64,000 bases of DNA from assembly GCF_024357955.1 (NCBI RefSeq), contig NZ_JANEYT010000014.1, forward strand, positions 28,880 through 92,879. Direction: 5' to 3'. The translations under genes and the position numbers were made by a program. The stretch is from Photobacterium pectinilyticum. GTDB taxonomy: Bacteria; Pseudomonadota; Gammaproteobacteria; Enterobacterales; Vibrionaceae. The notes beneath the pieces were generated by a model that was not told where the DNA came from, did not search any database, and worked only from the letters and a program-made list of their open reading frames with translations. Within the stretch, counting starts at the first letter, position 1, and each line of letters starts with the position of its first letter. This document shows, piece after piece, positions 25,483 to 34,830 of the stretch.

Positions 25483-25517
25483 GGCGGCAGCTGTATATAC
25501 GGCTGCTTTATAGAGTT

Positions 25518-25541
25518 AAAAGGGCCTTCGTGCCCTTTTTT
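25518..25541 (+). terminator. secDF terminator
   Basis: AGGGC (25521-25525) pairs with GCCCT (25532-25536) and a T-tract follows, 35 bp after the secF stop. Confidence 0.8.
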
Positions 25542-25637
25542 GTTGTCTTTTTTTCATGGCTACCCATTTAGCGTCCAACTGTGATAACGTCAAATGAATG
25601 GAGACTAGCGCCGAGAATGAAAGGAAAGAGACACAAC

Positions 25638-26825
25638 ATGGGAAAGAAATCATTAGAGACCAAGATCGTTACTGCTGGGCGTTCTGCAAAGTGGACACAG
25701 TCGCTGGTTAATCCACCTGTTAGCCGAGCTTCGACCATAGTGTTTGAGTCGGTGAAAGAGATGAAGCAGGCAACGGCTAACAGAAAGAACCAAGCCCTGT
25801 TTTATGGCCGCCGCGGTACCAACACTCACTTTGCTTTTCAAGATGCCATGGTTGAGTTAGAAGGCGGTGTAGGCTGTGCCGTGTACCCTTGTGGGACGGC
25901 AGCGATTACCAGCGCTATTCTGTCGTTCGTTAAAGCAGGAGATCACATCTTGATGGTCGACGGTGTTTACGAACCGACCCGTGATTTCTGTGATAAAATC
26001 CTCGATAAGATGGGCGTGGAAACCACGTATTACGATCCAATGATTGGTGAGGGGATCCGTGACCTTATCAAGCCGAATACAACAGTATTGTTCCTTGAGT
26101 CACCTTGTTCAATCACCATGGAAGTTCAAGATGTTCCGACTTTGTCTCGTATTGCCCATGAATATGATTTGGTTGTGATGCTAGATAATACGTGGGCGTC
26201 ACCAATTAACTTCCAGCCTTTTGATCATGGTGTTGATATCTCGATTCAGGCTGCAACCAAATATATTGTGGGGCATTCTGATGTCATGCTGGGGACTGCA
26301 GTCGCTAATGAACGCTGTTGGGCACAGTTACAAGAAAACAGTTACCTGCTTGGTCAATGTACCTCTGCGGATGATATCTACCTTGCCATGCGAGGACTTC
26401 GTACTCTAGGCGTACGTTTGAAGCAGCATGAGCAGAATAGCCTTAAAGTTGCACAGTGGTTGGCAGAGCGCGAAGAAGTTGATCATGTGCGCCATCCGGC
26501 TTTTGAAAGCTGTGAAGGGCACGAATTTTTTAAGCGTGACTTTAAAGGGTGTAACGGTCTGTTTTCTGTTGTGTTGAACCGCGGTAATTCCGAGGCGCTG
26601 ACGGCATTGCTCGATGGTATGGAGCATTTCAGCATGGGCTACTCTTGGGGTGGCTTTGAGAGCTTGATCCTCGCGAACGAAAATATTAATTCGCTACGCA
26701 CGGTTGCCAAGAAAGATTTTGCAGGCCCGTTATTGCGATTGCATATTGGCTTGGAGTCGGCAGACGATCTGATCGCTGATCTAGAACGCGGATTTGAGCG
26801 TTTGAATGCGGTATTGAACAAGTAA
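25638..26825 (+). CDS. metC: Cystathionine beta-lyase
   Basis: This 395-residue PLP enzyme has NPPVSRASTIVFESV, FYGRRGTNTHFAFQDAM (the FxYxRxGNPT-like site), CAVYPCGTAAITSAIL, VVMLDNTWASP and the PLP lysine in SIQAATKYIVGHSDVMLG. It cleaves cystathionine to homocysteine, pyruvate and ammonia in methionine synthesis. ATG 25638 begins the family-like MGKKSLETKIVTAGR; two upstream Met codons are less likely. It is monocistronic with its own terminator. I saw no clear MetJ box. Confidence 0.92.
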   Translation: MGKKSLETKIVTAGRSAKWTQSLVNPPVSRASTIVFESVKEMKQATANRKNQALFYGRRGTNTHFAFQDAMVELEGGVGCAVYPCGTAAITSAILSFVKAGDHILMVDGVYEPTRDFCDKILDKMGVETTYYDPMIGEGIRDLIKPNTTVLFLESPCSITMEVQDVPTLSRIAHEYDLVVMLDNTWASPINFQPFDHGVDISIQAATKYIVGHSDVMLGTAVANERCWAQLQENSYLLGQCTSADDIYLAMRGLRTLGVRLKQHEQNSLKVAQWLAEREEVDHVRHPAFESCEGHEFFKRDFKGCNGLFSVVLNRGNSEALTALLDGMEHFSMGYSWGGFESLILANENINSLRTVAKKDFAGPLLRLHIGLESADDLIADLERGFERLNAVLNK

Positions 26826-26858
26826 TCAGCTAATCCGCACTTAACCTGTTCTAATGAT

Positions 26859-26880
26859 AAGGCCAGCAATGCTGGCTTTT
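26859..26880 (+). terminator. metC terminator
   Basis: GCCAGC (26862-26867) and GCTGGC (26871-26876) pair around AAT and are followed by TTTT. Confidence 0.8.
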
Positions 26881-26962
26881 ATCTGAATTAATTATCTTTC
26901 TGAGCATCAGTGTGTGTAGGTTTTAGCTACTATTTACTAAACGCCATACTAGAGGGGTCGTT

Positions 26963-27310
26963 ATGAAAAAGACAGGGTATTGGGCTGCTATTGTCATATT
27001 TCCAATGACAATGCTGGGTTGTTCAAGCTCAGATCTGGAAAACTATCAGCTTTTTCCAGATGATTATGTTTACGATGTGCCTTACGACAGTCTCTACCAT
27101 TATGGCTATAACCAAGGTTGTGACAGTGCGCTGGGCATTACCGGCAATTATGGGAAAGTTTTTGGTAAGGATGAAACCCTGGATGGTAGTGACACAAAAT
27201 TTAACCAAGGCTGGGATGAAGGTAACAAAGCCTGTCAGTCTGGTAGACGAGTGCTAATGCAGACATCCTTTATCAATCCTTATCAGAGTTTTAGATACAG
27301 TTATGAGTGA
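26963..27310 (+). CDS. Small lipoprotein, unknown
   Basis: This 115-residue precursor has MKKTGYWAAIVIFPMTMLGCSSS, a lipoprotein signal with Met-Leu-Gly-Cys. The mature part has YGYNQGCDSALGITGNYG and FNQGWDEGNKACQSG, two related Asn-Gln-Gly-(Cys/Trp)-Asp motifs each with a Cys, suggesting two half-repeats and a disulphide. ATG 26963 follows GAGGGGTCG. The last base of the stop codon is the first base of a 48-bp palindromic repeat. No family is recognised. Confidence 0.6.
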   Translation: MKKTGYWAAIVIFPMTMLGCSSSDLENYQLFPDDYVYDVPYDSLYHYGYNQGCDSALGITGNYGKVFGKDETLDGSDTKFNQGWDEGNKACQSGRRVLMQTSFINPYQSFRYSYE

Positions 27311-27357
27311 TACCAACCTACATAAATACTCGATCAACTACTTATCCAGATTGGTAT
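27310..27357 (+). repeat. Interspersed palindromic repeat, short form (copy 3)
   Basis: This 48-bp element starts ATACCAACCTACATAAATA and ends TTATCCAGATTGGTAT. Its first base overlaps the stop codon of the lipoprotein gene. Confidence 0.85.
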
Positions 27358-27391
27358 GACAGAAAGCGGATGTGGCTGCTGTAAAGCCATA

Positions 27392-27420
27392 AAAAAACAG
27401 ACCGTAAAGGTCTGTTTTTG
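27392..27420. terminator. Bidirectional terminator
   Basis: AAACAGACC (27395-27403) pairs with GGTCTGTTT (27409-27417), with A before and T after the stem, between the convergent lipoprotein and 27504 genes. Confidence 0.8.
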
Positions 27421-27503
27421 GTTAAGTCACTATCACTTTGTGTTGAAGATTGACCTAGCCAGGTATCGTTCTTAATCGTTAGTCACAAAATGCTATGGCT
27501 TAT

Positions 27504-27785
27504 TTAGTTTTGTCTTGTCAGTAATTGTACTTGGCCGTCTCGGAACGAAACAGGCACGGCGGCATGCACCTCGGGCAGTAATAAAAATGCATCGTCATCC
27601 GATTCATTATTCATTTCTACCACAATTTGTAGGTACTTGTTCAACGCACGCTGAAGAGCCGGGGTTGAAATCTTATTACCTTGCTTGCCAAACTGACTAT
27701 ATTGACCTTTACTGGAGTAAACCCAAACATTAAATGGGTTATCTCCTTTTTCTAGTTGCTCGATAAAATCGGCGATATTTCTCAT
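27504..27785 (-). CDS. Conserved-looking small soluble protein, unknown
   Basis: This 93-residue cytoplasmic protein begins MRNIADFIEQLEKGDNPFNVWVYSSKGQYSQFGKQ. The ATG has AAGGA 6 bases upstream, supporting translation. It is acidic in its second half (NNESDDDAF) and predicted alpha/beta. No domain is recognised, and no neighbour suggests a role. Confidence 0.5.
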   Translation of the reverse strand: MRNIADFIEQLEKGDNPFNVWVYSSKGQYSQFGKQGNKISTPALQRALNKYLQIVVEMNNESDDDAFLLLPEVHAAVPVSFRDGQVQLLTRQN

Positions 27786-28151
27786 AAAAGTCCTTTTCCC
27801 TAATCAATAGCTGTGTATTGACTTCCCCATTATGGAACTAAGTTGTTAGTTTTCAATTTGAATTACACAGCTCATCTAGGTTTATGTGATGCTGGTTTCA
27901 TAAAATTGAAAATTACATGTATGTATGAGAATTAAATTCACTTTTCCGGTCACATCAACCCTTAATAGTCGATAAACTCATCAGTAAGTGTTGTCAGAAT
28001 AATTCCCCAGGAGAATATTAGCAAGGGGGTTAACGACCAAAACTACCCCTTTTGGGGTGCTCGTGACAAATTGCTTTCATGTTCAGATAGTTGGCGAAAT
28101 ATCATTGTTGTAACTAAATTTTACTATTAAAAATTTAACAAAATGTAAGGA
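27786..28151. other. Intergenic region with inverted repeats
   Basis: It carries a 10-bp perfect inverted repeat TTTTCAATTT/AAATTGAAAA (27850-27859 and 27903-27912) and a short hairpin ACCCC-TTTT-GGGGT (28045-28058). No gene is seen; the promoter of tag should lie here. Confidence 0.4.
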
Positions 28152-28745
28152 ATGGCTGTGGAAAAGAGTGTATGTGCATGGGCTATGAAGCAGCCTATTG
28201 AACGGGAATATCATGACCAAGAGTGGGGGCGGGTAAATAAATCAGATACATATTTATTCGAGTTCCTGACACTTGAAGGTGCACAAGCTGGGCTGAGCTG
28301 GTACACCATTTTAAAACGCCGAGAAGCATACAGGGCTGCTTTCGACAATTATGATATCGAAAAGTTAGCTTCATATGAGGATGATCACATAGAGGCGATT
28401 ATTGCCAGCTACGATATCATCAAGCACCGAGGGAAAATTAGCTCGGTATTTAATAACGCCCGGGCTGCCCAGCGGCTAATTTATGAGTATGGCAGTTTAG
28501 CAAATGCATTGTGGCAATTTGTCGATCACCAGCCAGTTATTAATCACTGGCAAACCATGGCCGATATTCCGGCTTTCACTGAAACCTCCAAAGAAATGAG
28601 TCGCTTTCTCAAAAAGAAAGGTTTTAAGTTTGTGGGTGAGACGACTTGTTATGCTTTCATGCAAGCCGTTGGAATGGTCAATGATCATTTAGTGACTTGT
28701 TATTACCATTCAGAGGTAATGAATAAGTCAGACCTATCGAAGTAA
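28152..28745 (+). CDS. tag: DNA-3-methyladenine glycosylase I
   Basis: This 197-residue enzyme carries the TagI zinc 'snap' ligands: Cys8 and His20 at the N-terminus (VCAWAM, EREYHDQEWG) and a His and Cys at the C-terminus (VNDHLVTCYYH). It also has LFEFLTLEGAQAGLSWYTILKRRE, the substrate-site region with the conserved Glu and Trp. It removes 3-methyladenine from alkylated DNA. It is monocistronic and starts at ATG 28152 behind AAGGA. Confidence 0.92.
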   Translation: MAVEKSVCAWAMKQPIEREYHDQEWGRVNKSDTYLFEFLTLEGAQAGLSWYTILKRREAYRAAFDNYDIEKLASYEDDHIEAIIASYDIIKHRGKISSVFNNARAAQRLIYEYGSLANALWQFVDHQPVINHWQTMADIPAFTETSKEMSRFLKKKGFKFVGETTCYAFMQAVGMVNDHLVTCYYHSEVMNKSDLSK

Positions 28746-28857
28746 TAGGGCTAATGAACTGGTTTGTCAGTGGGATGACTCGTAGTATATTCTATTCACG
28801 TTACCCCTTGCACTTTGAAGTGGTGAGGGTGCTTTAACCTTATTAGAAGTTGGAACA

Positions 28858-29781
28858 ATGGCTGAAAACCCGGTAAAAGTAATCCATCGAGCAACCTGGA
28901 TAGGCTCCATCGCTAACGTTAGTTTGGCGGTATTAAAGATAACGGTAGGCAAAATTACGGGCAGTCAGGCGTTGGTTGCCGATGGTGTCCACAGTTTTTC
29001 GGATCTTATCACCGATACGGCTATCTTGATTGGATCACGTTACTGGACAGCTCCAGCCGATAAAGGCCACCCTTATGGCCATGGTCGTTTCGAAACCTTT
29101 ACCAATATATTTATTGGTATTCTACTGCTGATTGTCGGTATAGGTATTGGTTGGGACTCCCTCTCGGCATTAGGGCATGAAACAACCGCTATTCCTGGAA
29201 TGCTGGCCTTTTGGGCCGCATTGGCCTCGATTGTGGTAAAAGAAGTGCTTTACCGTTGGACCGTTATCCAAGCCAAGAAGATCAAGAGTCGTTCTCTGCA
29301 TGCTAATGCTTGGCACCACCGTAGTGATGCCTTGAGTTCTTTACCTGTTGCTATCGCGGTCGTGGCGAATTTTGTGTTCCCTGATCTGCATTACCTCGAT
29401 CAAGTTGCAGCGCTGATCGTAACGGCGATGATCTTCAAAGCGGCGATTGAAATTTTATGGCCGGCTATTATGGAGTTGACCGAGGCACAGGTTGATGAAG
29501 ATATAGAAGTAAAAGTACAAGGTTATGCTGGCGAGGTACCTCAGATAAAAGAAGTGCATGCTATCCGTAGTCGACGTACGGGCAGTACTATTTTGTTGGA
29601 CTTTCATATGCTAGTCGATCCAGACATGCGCGTTGAAGATGCTCACACCATCAGCGAAAAATTCAAAGCGCATATCTTGGCGCAAATCGATGAACTGGTT
29701 GATGTTGTTATTCACATTGAACCTTATACCTGTGCTGAGCGGGTGATAAACCCGTGCTGTGAAGATAAGCGCTGTGATTAA
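28858..29781 (+). CDS. Cation diffusion facilitator metal exporter
   Basis: This 307-residue CDF protein has ~6 TM segments and the paired metal-site motifs ADGVHSFSDLITD (TM2) and AWHHRSDALSS (TM5), which is the HD/HD arrangement, plus a cytoplasmic C-terminal domain with VHAIRSRRTGSTILLDFHMLVDP. CDF proteins export Zn, Mn, Fe or related divalent ions using H+. The Cys-rich tail (NPCCEDKRCD) is unusual and might bind metal. A hairpin (CACTT/AAGTG near 28810) precedes the gene. Metal specificity is not determined. Confidence 0.87.
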   Translation: MAENPVKVIHRATWIGSIANVSLAVLKITVGKITGSQALVADGVHSFSDLITDTAILIGSRYWTAPADKGHPYGHGRFETFTNIFIGILLLIVGIGIGWDSLSALGHETTAIPGMLAFWAALASIVVKEVLYRWTVIQAKKIKSRSLHANAWHHRSDALSSLPVAIAVVANFVFPDLHYLDQVAALIVTAMIFKAAIEILWPAIMELTEAQVDEDIEVKVQGYAGEVPQIKEVHAIRSRRTGSTILLDFHMLVDPDMRVEDAHTISEKFKAHILAQIDELVDVVIHIEPYTCAERVINPCCEDKRCD

Positions 29782-29932
29782 CGGCCTTGTTGAAGATTGT
29801 GACAAAAAAGTTAAAATTCTCAATATTGAGAAGGCGTGACAGTAACGCGTTTAGCTATCTTCTAAAAGTGATCCAGAAAAATTACCTAGCAGCAATGATG
29901 TTGCTAGGTATGGTCATAAAAGGAGAAGCGAC

Positions 29933-30319
29933 ATGCCGTTAATTAGAATTAAGTCTTTGCCTTTTGCTCAAGAAGTCAATATTCCGGCCACCTTGGGTGT
30001 GCTCTCAAAAGCCGTTTCAGAAACTAGCGATATCGATTTAAAGCATGTCATGGCAACATGGGATTACCTTTCTCCTCATCATTATGCCCATAACGGCAAA
30101 GTGGTTGACTGCCAGCCAGATAAAACACACCCACTGCTCGTTCATCTCATCGCCCCTAACTTCAATACCGAAACGCAAATTGCCACTATGTTGGAAGTCA
30201 TTGCCAATACCTTGGCTGACGTCTTGCCAGTATCTAAGGAAAACATCTTTATTAACTTTTCCCCGGCTTACAGTGATGGAATTTATGATGCTGGACATGT
30301 CGTTGAGTGGGATGATTAA
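29933..30319 (+). CDS. Tautomerase-superfamily-like protein
   Basis: This 128-residue protein begins MPLIRIKSLPF: after Met removal the N-terminal proline would be the catalytic base typical of the MIF/4-oxalocrotonate tautomerase superfamily. It then shows two related beta-alpha-beta units (residues ~2-60 and ~68-125), as in the MIF/CHMI fold, with the second containing VLPVSKENIFINF. Strong ribosome site AAAGGAGA precedes ATG 29933. The substrate is unknown. Confidence 0.6.
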   Translation: MPLIRIKSLPFAQEVNIPATLGVLSKAVSETSDIDLKHVMATWDYLSPHHYAHNGKVVDCQPDKTHPLLVHLIAPNFNTETQIATMLEVIANTLADVLPVSKENIFINFSPAYSDGIYDAGHVVEWDD

Positions 30320-30466
30320 ACGTACTTCATGATGATCTAACGCACAGTTTAATAAGATGCCTGCTTGTTTTGAGCTGGCTTTTGTTGAGCATAAAATGCG
30401 TAAATATGTGTTGTCCCCAGTAATCTTCGGCTCAATCCCCCCTTGCTACACGTAATAGAGACGGCA

Positions 30467-30478
30467 GTAAACGTTTAC
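30467..30478. promoter_or_regulatory. 12-bp palindrome, candidate LacI-family operator
   Basis: GTAAACGTTTAC is a perfect palindrome with the central CG typical of LacI/GalR operators. It lies 131 bp upstream of the astB start. It differs from the RbsR sites of this window (CGAAACGTTTGC), so a different regulator is implied. Confidence 0.45.
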
Positions 30479-30609
30479 AGGTGCATAGTCATGCCTAAAA
30501 AAATCATTTCTATCTTATCAGCGATTAAAGGTAGCTGGTTGTGCCAAGCTTGTTGTAAATGTAGCGACTTTGTTATTGTGTAACTGTGGTAATCAAACAT
30601 GGAATATCT

Positions 30610-31944
30610 ATGAGCGCAGTTGAAGCAAATTTCGATGGCCTAGTTGGTCCAACTCACAACTACAGTGGGTTGTCTTTTGGTAATGTCGCCTCGGCGAGGA
30701 GCCAAGCTACTCCCTCTAGCCCTAAACAAGCAGCCTTGCAGGGATTAGCTAAGATGAAGGCACTGTCTGATATAGGAATGGTGCAAGGTGTGCTCGCCCC
30801 ACAGGAAAGACCTGATATAGCGACGTTACGTCGACTGGGCTTTACTGGTAGTGATCAGTCGGTGCTGGCCGCAGCTGCGAAGCAGGCGCCGAAAGTATTG
30901 GCGGCTTGTTGTTCAGCATCAAGCATGTGGACGGCTAACGCAGCAACCGTCTCGCCTTCGGCAGATACCAAAGATGGCAAGGTCCACTTTACACCAGCGA
31001 ATTTAATCAATAAATTCCATCGCTCTATCGAGCATGAGGTGACTGGGCGGATATTAAAAGCCACTTTCGCTGACGATAACCATTTTGTTCACCACCCAGC
31101 CTTACCGAGTATTGAGCACTTTGGTGATGAAGGTGCCGCTAACCACACCCGTTTCTGTCTCACCTATGATCAGCAAGGGGTAGAATTCTTCGTCTTTGGT
31201 CGTTATGCCTTTGACAGCCGTTATCCTGAGCCAAAGAAATTCCCTGCCCGGCATACTTTTGAAGCGTGCGAAGCGGTGGCAAGGTTGCACCAGCTGGAGA
31301 ATGACAAGGTCGTGATTGCCCAGCAGAACCCGGATGTGATTGATCAAGGTGTGTTTCATAACGATGTTATCGCTGTCGGTAACCGCAATGTCCTTTTTTG
31401 TCATGAGCAGGCCTTTTTGAATCAGCAGGCGGTTTATGACGAGCTTGATCTAAAACTATCGGGTGAAATGCGCATTATCGAAGTACCAACAAAGAGTGTA
31501 TCAATAGAAGATGCAGTGACCAGTTACCTGTTTAACTCGCAGTTGATCACTATGCCTAACGGTGACAATGTGTTGATTTTGCCTGAAGAATGCCGAAACA
31601 ATCCGAGGGTGTGGGCATACCTAGACCAGTTATTAGCCAACAAGCAGGGTATCGATGATATTAAAATCTTCGACCTGAAACAAAGTATGGCGAACGGTGG
31701 GGGACCTGCATGCTTGAGATTGCGCGTCGCGCTAAAACAGGATGAATTGGCCGCTGTTAACCCCAATACAATGATGTCCGATGTTTTATATAAGCAGTTA
31801 TGCCAATGGGTAGAACACCATTACCGCGATCAATTGGCTGAAGCGGATTTGGCGGATCCGTCCTTGTTGGTGGAATCACGCACTGCGCTTGATGAGCTCA
31901 CACAGATTCTTCATATAGGCTCTGTTTATCCTTTTCAGCGTTAA
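30610..31944 (+). CDS. astB: N-succinylarginine dihydrolase
   Basis: This 444-residue enzyme matches AstB from the start: [21 protein letters not shown] and [17 protein letters not shown], with [17 protein letters not shown] and [10 protein letters not shown] in the active site, and the catalytic Cys in [16 protein letters not shown] (Cys368). It hydrolyses N2-succinylarginine to succinylornithine, CO2 and ammonia in arginine catabolism (AST pathway). The rest of ast is not in the window; a separate astB is usual for vibrios. ATG 30610 gives the family length (E. coli 447). Confidence 0.95.
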   Translation: MSAVEANFDGLVGPTHNYSGLSFGNVASARSQATPSSPKQAALQGLAKMKALSDIGMVQGVLAPQERPDIATLRRLGFTGSDQSVLAAAAKQAPKVLAACCSASSMWTANAATVSPSADTKDGKVHFTPANLINKFHRSIEHEVTGRILKATFADDNHFVHHPALPSIEHFGDEGAANHTRFCLTYDQQGVEFFVFGRYAFDSRYPEPKKFPARHTFEACEAVARLHQLENDKVVIAQQNPDVIDQGVFHNDVIAVGNRNVLFCHEQAFLNQQAVYDELDLKLSGEMRIIEVPTKSVSIEDAVTSYLFNSQLITMPNGDNVLILPEECRNNPRVWAYLDQLLANKQGIDDIKIFDLKQSMANGGGPACLRLRVALKQDELAAVNPNTMMSDVLYKQLCQWVEHHYRDQLAEADLADPSLLVESRTALDELTQILHIGSVYPFQR

Positions 31945-32069
31945 TATTCTGACTTGTGGCGCGATTGTGCCGCTTATCTTGCTTATAGTGGACAACACAA
32001 GGTTGACGAGATTCAGGCGACAAAGGGATAATAGGGAGATTAAAATTTTATGCCCGTGACGGAGTCGAA

Positions 32070-32591
32070 ATGGCGAAACTATCCCTTCAAGAGCAGATGC
32101 TAAAAGCTGGACTCATTGATAAGAAAAAACTAAAGAAAGCGGGCAAACAGTCCAAAAAATCACGTACTCTTCGCAATGAAGCTAAAGCCGCTGTGGAAGC
32201 TAACAAGGCTGCACAGCTGGAGCAGGATCAAGAGCTGAATCGTCAAAAGCAGGCAGAGGCTGACAAGAAAGCGATCACATCTCAAGTCAAACAGTTGATT
32301 GAAATGAACAAAATCGATATCGCAGACGGTGACATCGGTTATAACTTTACTGATGGCACGTTAGTGAAGAAGATTTACGTTAATAAGCAGACGCAAGATC
32401 AGCTTGTTAGCGGCCGTTTGGCGATTGCTCGTTACCTGGAGAGTTACGCAGTGATCCCTGGTGTCGTCGCTGATAAGATCAGCCAGCGGGATGAAGAAAG
32501 CATCATCGTGAATAATACGTCGTCTGAGCAAGAGATTGATGAAGATGACCCGTATGCTGATTTCCAGATCCCTGATGATCTTATGTGGTAA
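32070..32591 (+). CDS. yaiL: DUF2058 protein, YaiL-like
   Basis: This 173-residue protein begins MAKLSLQEQMLKAGLIDKKKLKKAGKQSKKSRTL, the DUF2058 signature. A long basic coiled helix (residues ~10-75) is followed by a small alpha/beta domain and an acidic C-terminus (EIDEDDPYADFQIPDDLMW). The family has been described as nucleoprotein or polynucleotide-associated, but its function is not established. It is a single gene with a bidirectional-type terminator. Confidence 0.85.
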   Translation: MAKLSLQEQMLKAGLIDKKKLKKAGKQSKKSRTLRNEAKAAVEANKAAQLEQDQELNRQKQAEADKKAITSQVKQLIEMNKIDIADGDIGYNFTDGTLVKKIYVNKQTQDQLVSGRLAIARYLESYAVIPGVVADKISQRDEESIIVNNTSSEQEIDEDDPYADFQIPDDLMW

Positions 32592-32611
32592 TCCGCTACC
32601 CGTAACATTGT

Positions 32612-32637
32612 TAAAGCCCAGCAAATGCTGGGCTTTA
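32612..32637 (+). terminator. Terminator after the DUF2058 gene
   Basis: AAAGCCCAGC (32613-32622) pairs perfectly with GCTGGGCTTT (32627-32636) around AAAT. The long A/T ends make it potentially bidirectional. Confidence 0.8.
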
Positions 32638-32654
32638 TGTTATCTGAACGTTTT

Positions 32655-32702
32655 ATACCAACCGACATAAATACTTGATCAACTACTTATCCAGATTGGT
32701 AT
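32655..32702 (+). repeat. Interspersed palindromic repeat, short form (copy 4)
   Basis: This 48-bp element starts ATACCAACCGACATAAATA and ends CCAGATTGGTAT. It ends 3 bases before the stop codon of the minus-strand hydrolase gene. Confidence 0.85.
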
Positions 32703-32705
32703 TAC

Positions 32706-33623
32706 TTAACGATTGAGGAACTCGTCAATATAGTGGTAGGTCGTGTCGCAAGCCTTCGAAACGAGGTCTTCCAAATTCAGAAAAGCGTGTGTCATATTAT
32801 CGAGGTGATGGTGCAGGTTATCGATCCCTAACATTGTTAATCGCTTGAGATACCGCTTTCCTTCATCTTGTATTGGATCAAAGCCCGCTGTTATAAGCAG
32901 GGTTGCAGGGTGGTTGCTGGGTAACGCCCCGAATAGTGGTGACGCTGTCTGGCGGTTATTTTCTTGCTGGAAGTATTGGTCAAAATACCATTGAATCTTT
33001 TCCGTCTCTAAGATGTACCCTTCGCGGTAATCAATTAAAGATCCACTAGATAATGTGTAATCGAGGCTTGGGTATATCAAGACTAATTGATTGATGGTAT
33101 CTGGTTGACGTTGGGCAAGCGTTGCCGCCAATGCACCACCTGCAGAATCACCTGCAATAGATATCGTCGGCCGAAAGGATATATTCTGTGTCACCAGCGT
33201 ATTTACTATCTCTTCAAGGCTCATAATGCAGTCAACGAGGCCTTTCGGGTAAGGATGCTCGGGAGAAAGCCGATAATCAATCGTGACAACGACGTGCTGG
33301 CTGTGATGTGCGAGGCGACGACTGATTGGATCGTAGACCTCAATACTGCCACACATGTGGCCGCCACCATGGAAGAATAATAATACCGGTAATTCATTAC
33401 CCGGAGATGGGTGGTAAATTCGGCATGGAATTGCAGTTCCATGGATAAATGTATCAATAACTTGTTTTATGGTTATGGGGGCTGTGACAAACTGCTGTGT
33501 GATAGTCGACAGCCCTAGTCTTGCCATCTCAGGCGTGGGTGAAATCCCCAAGACTCTTGCTTGCGCTAGGGCATCATTGAATGATTTTAGCCATATCTGC
33601 AGGCTTGTTGGCATGTCGGCCAT
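32706..33623 (-). CDS. Alpha/beta hydrolase, HSL-type esterase
   Basis: This 305-residue esterase has the oxyanion HGGG motif (LLFFHGGGHMCGS, ~80), nucleophile GDSAGG (~158), and the acid/His pair in TAGFDPIQDEG and HAFLNL, all as in hormone-sensitive-lipase-type (family IV) esterases. No signal peptide is present, so it is cytoplasmic. ATG 33623 has AAGGAA 8-9 bases upstream and lies inside the 3' end of the LysR gene (50-base overlap), indicating cotranscription with the regulator. Confidence 0.85.
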   Translation of the reverse strand: MADMPTSLQIWLKSFNDALAQARVLGISPTPEMARLGLSTITQQFVTAPITIKQVIDTFIHGTAIPCRIYHPSPGNELPVLLFFHGGGHMCGSIEVYDPISRRLAHHSQHVVVTIDYRLSPEHPYPKGLVDCIMSLEEIVNTLVTQNISFRPTISIAGDSAGGALAATLAQRQPDTINQLVLIYPSLDYTLSSGSLIDYREGYILETEKIQWYFDQYFQQENNRQTASPLFGALPSNHPATLLITAGFDPIQDEGKRYLKRLTMLGIDNLHHHLDNMTHAFLNLEDLVSKACDTTYHYIDEFLNR

Positions 33624-34545
33624 GCGAGTTTCCTTGTCGCTTTAGTCGTTCAATTTCGGGAACGCGTTCGATAAGATAATCTTTGAAATTGGCACAACGC
33701 GCGGGCATGTATTTTCGTGGCTTGAAGTAGAGGTTGAGCTCAAATTGGCTACTGACGTAATTTTCCAAAATTGGCTGTAAGGTTTTCCTGTCGAGTTCAT
33801 TGGCAATTAAACTAAAGGGCAAATACGCAATTCCTCCACCATGTATGGCGATATTCTTGAGAATTTCACTGTCATCGGCCTCCACTGTCTGAGCTATCTC
33901 AACGGTGGAGTATTCGCCATTCGATTCGAAAATCCAACGATTACCACCAACCAATGTACTGGCATACAAGCAGCGATGGTGTTTGAGGTCATCGGGGACA
34001 ATAGGTTTGCCGTTTTTTTTGATATATGCCGGCGAGCAGCATGCCATTAATGGCTCTCTCAGCAGTGAACGCTTAACCAACAGGCTATCTTTGTCCTGAA
34101 AACCACGATAGGTGGCGTTGGCTCGTATCGCAAAATCAACATCATGGACATGATCGACTTCGAAGGCTGTTTCTAGCACGATAAAGTTAATTGATGGGTG
34201 AAGCAGCAGGTACTCACCGATGATCTGACTCAGATAGTGCTTGGCAAAGAGCGGGGTACTGGCAATTTTGATGGTCCCTTTGTCCTCACTGCTCATGTTC
34301 TGGACTTCGTTGAACACATCGTCAATTTGGGTATACAACAAGCTGAATCGGTCGAACAGTCGTTGCCCGGCTTGAGTCGGGGTGATTTTGCGTGTTGTGC
34401 GCTTGAGTAAGCTAACCCCCATCTTTTCTTCCAACTCATTAAGCCACCGGCTGGCAGCGGAAGGGGAGATATTATTGTGCTTTGCCGCTTCGCTGATCGA
34501 ACCTGTTCTCACTACGTGAAGAAAGAAGACAACCTTGTCCAACAT
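33574..34545 (-). CDS. LysR-family transcriptional regulator
   Basis: This 323-residue regulator has an N-terminal winged HTH (VRTGSISEAAKHNNISPSAASRWLNELEEKMGVSLLKRTTRKITPTQAG) and a LysR effector domain from ~90 to 300. It overlaps the esterase gene on its 3' side and is divergent from the SDR gene with a 285-bp shared upstream region, so esterase and SDR are plausible targets. The effector is unknown. The C-terminal ~25 residues (HGRHANKPADMAKIIQ) extend beyond the usual end, apparently because of the overlap. Confidence 0.9.
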   Translation of the reverse strand: MLDKVVFFLHVVRTGSISEAAKHNNISPSAASRWLNELEEKMGVSLLKRTTRKITPTQAGQRLFDRFSLLYTQIDDVFNEVQNMSSEDKGTIKIASTPLFAKHYLSQIIGEYLLLHPSINFIVLETAFEVDHVHDVDFAIRANATYRGFQDKDSLLVKRSLLREPLMACCSPAYIKKNGKPIVPDDLKHHRCLYASTLVGGNRWIFESNGEYSTVEIAQTVEADDSEILKNIAIHGGGIAYLPFSLIANELDRKTLQPILENYVSSQFELNLYFKPRKYMPARCANFKDYLIERVPEIERLKRQGNSHGRHANKPADMAKIIQ

Positions 34546-34830
34546 AGTACATCCTAAAATTCATTTACCCTCATACAGTTATAGCAATAAAATGCAACAA
34601 AATGATGAATAAATACTCAGGGCGGCAATGATCACTGCATGTAGAAGAGGAAGACATAGCGTCATATTAGCAAAGCTGATTTGCATTAATGTGAGTAATA
34701 TTTTTGGGTGAATCCTCTAAAATACCAGAATACAGTGAGTTGTGTTGCCCGTCACAACTGCAGGCACTCGCTAATACCAGTTACAACCGTTTTGATGTCA
34801 ACAGTTTGGTATTCATATAGGGGAATTAAA

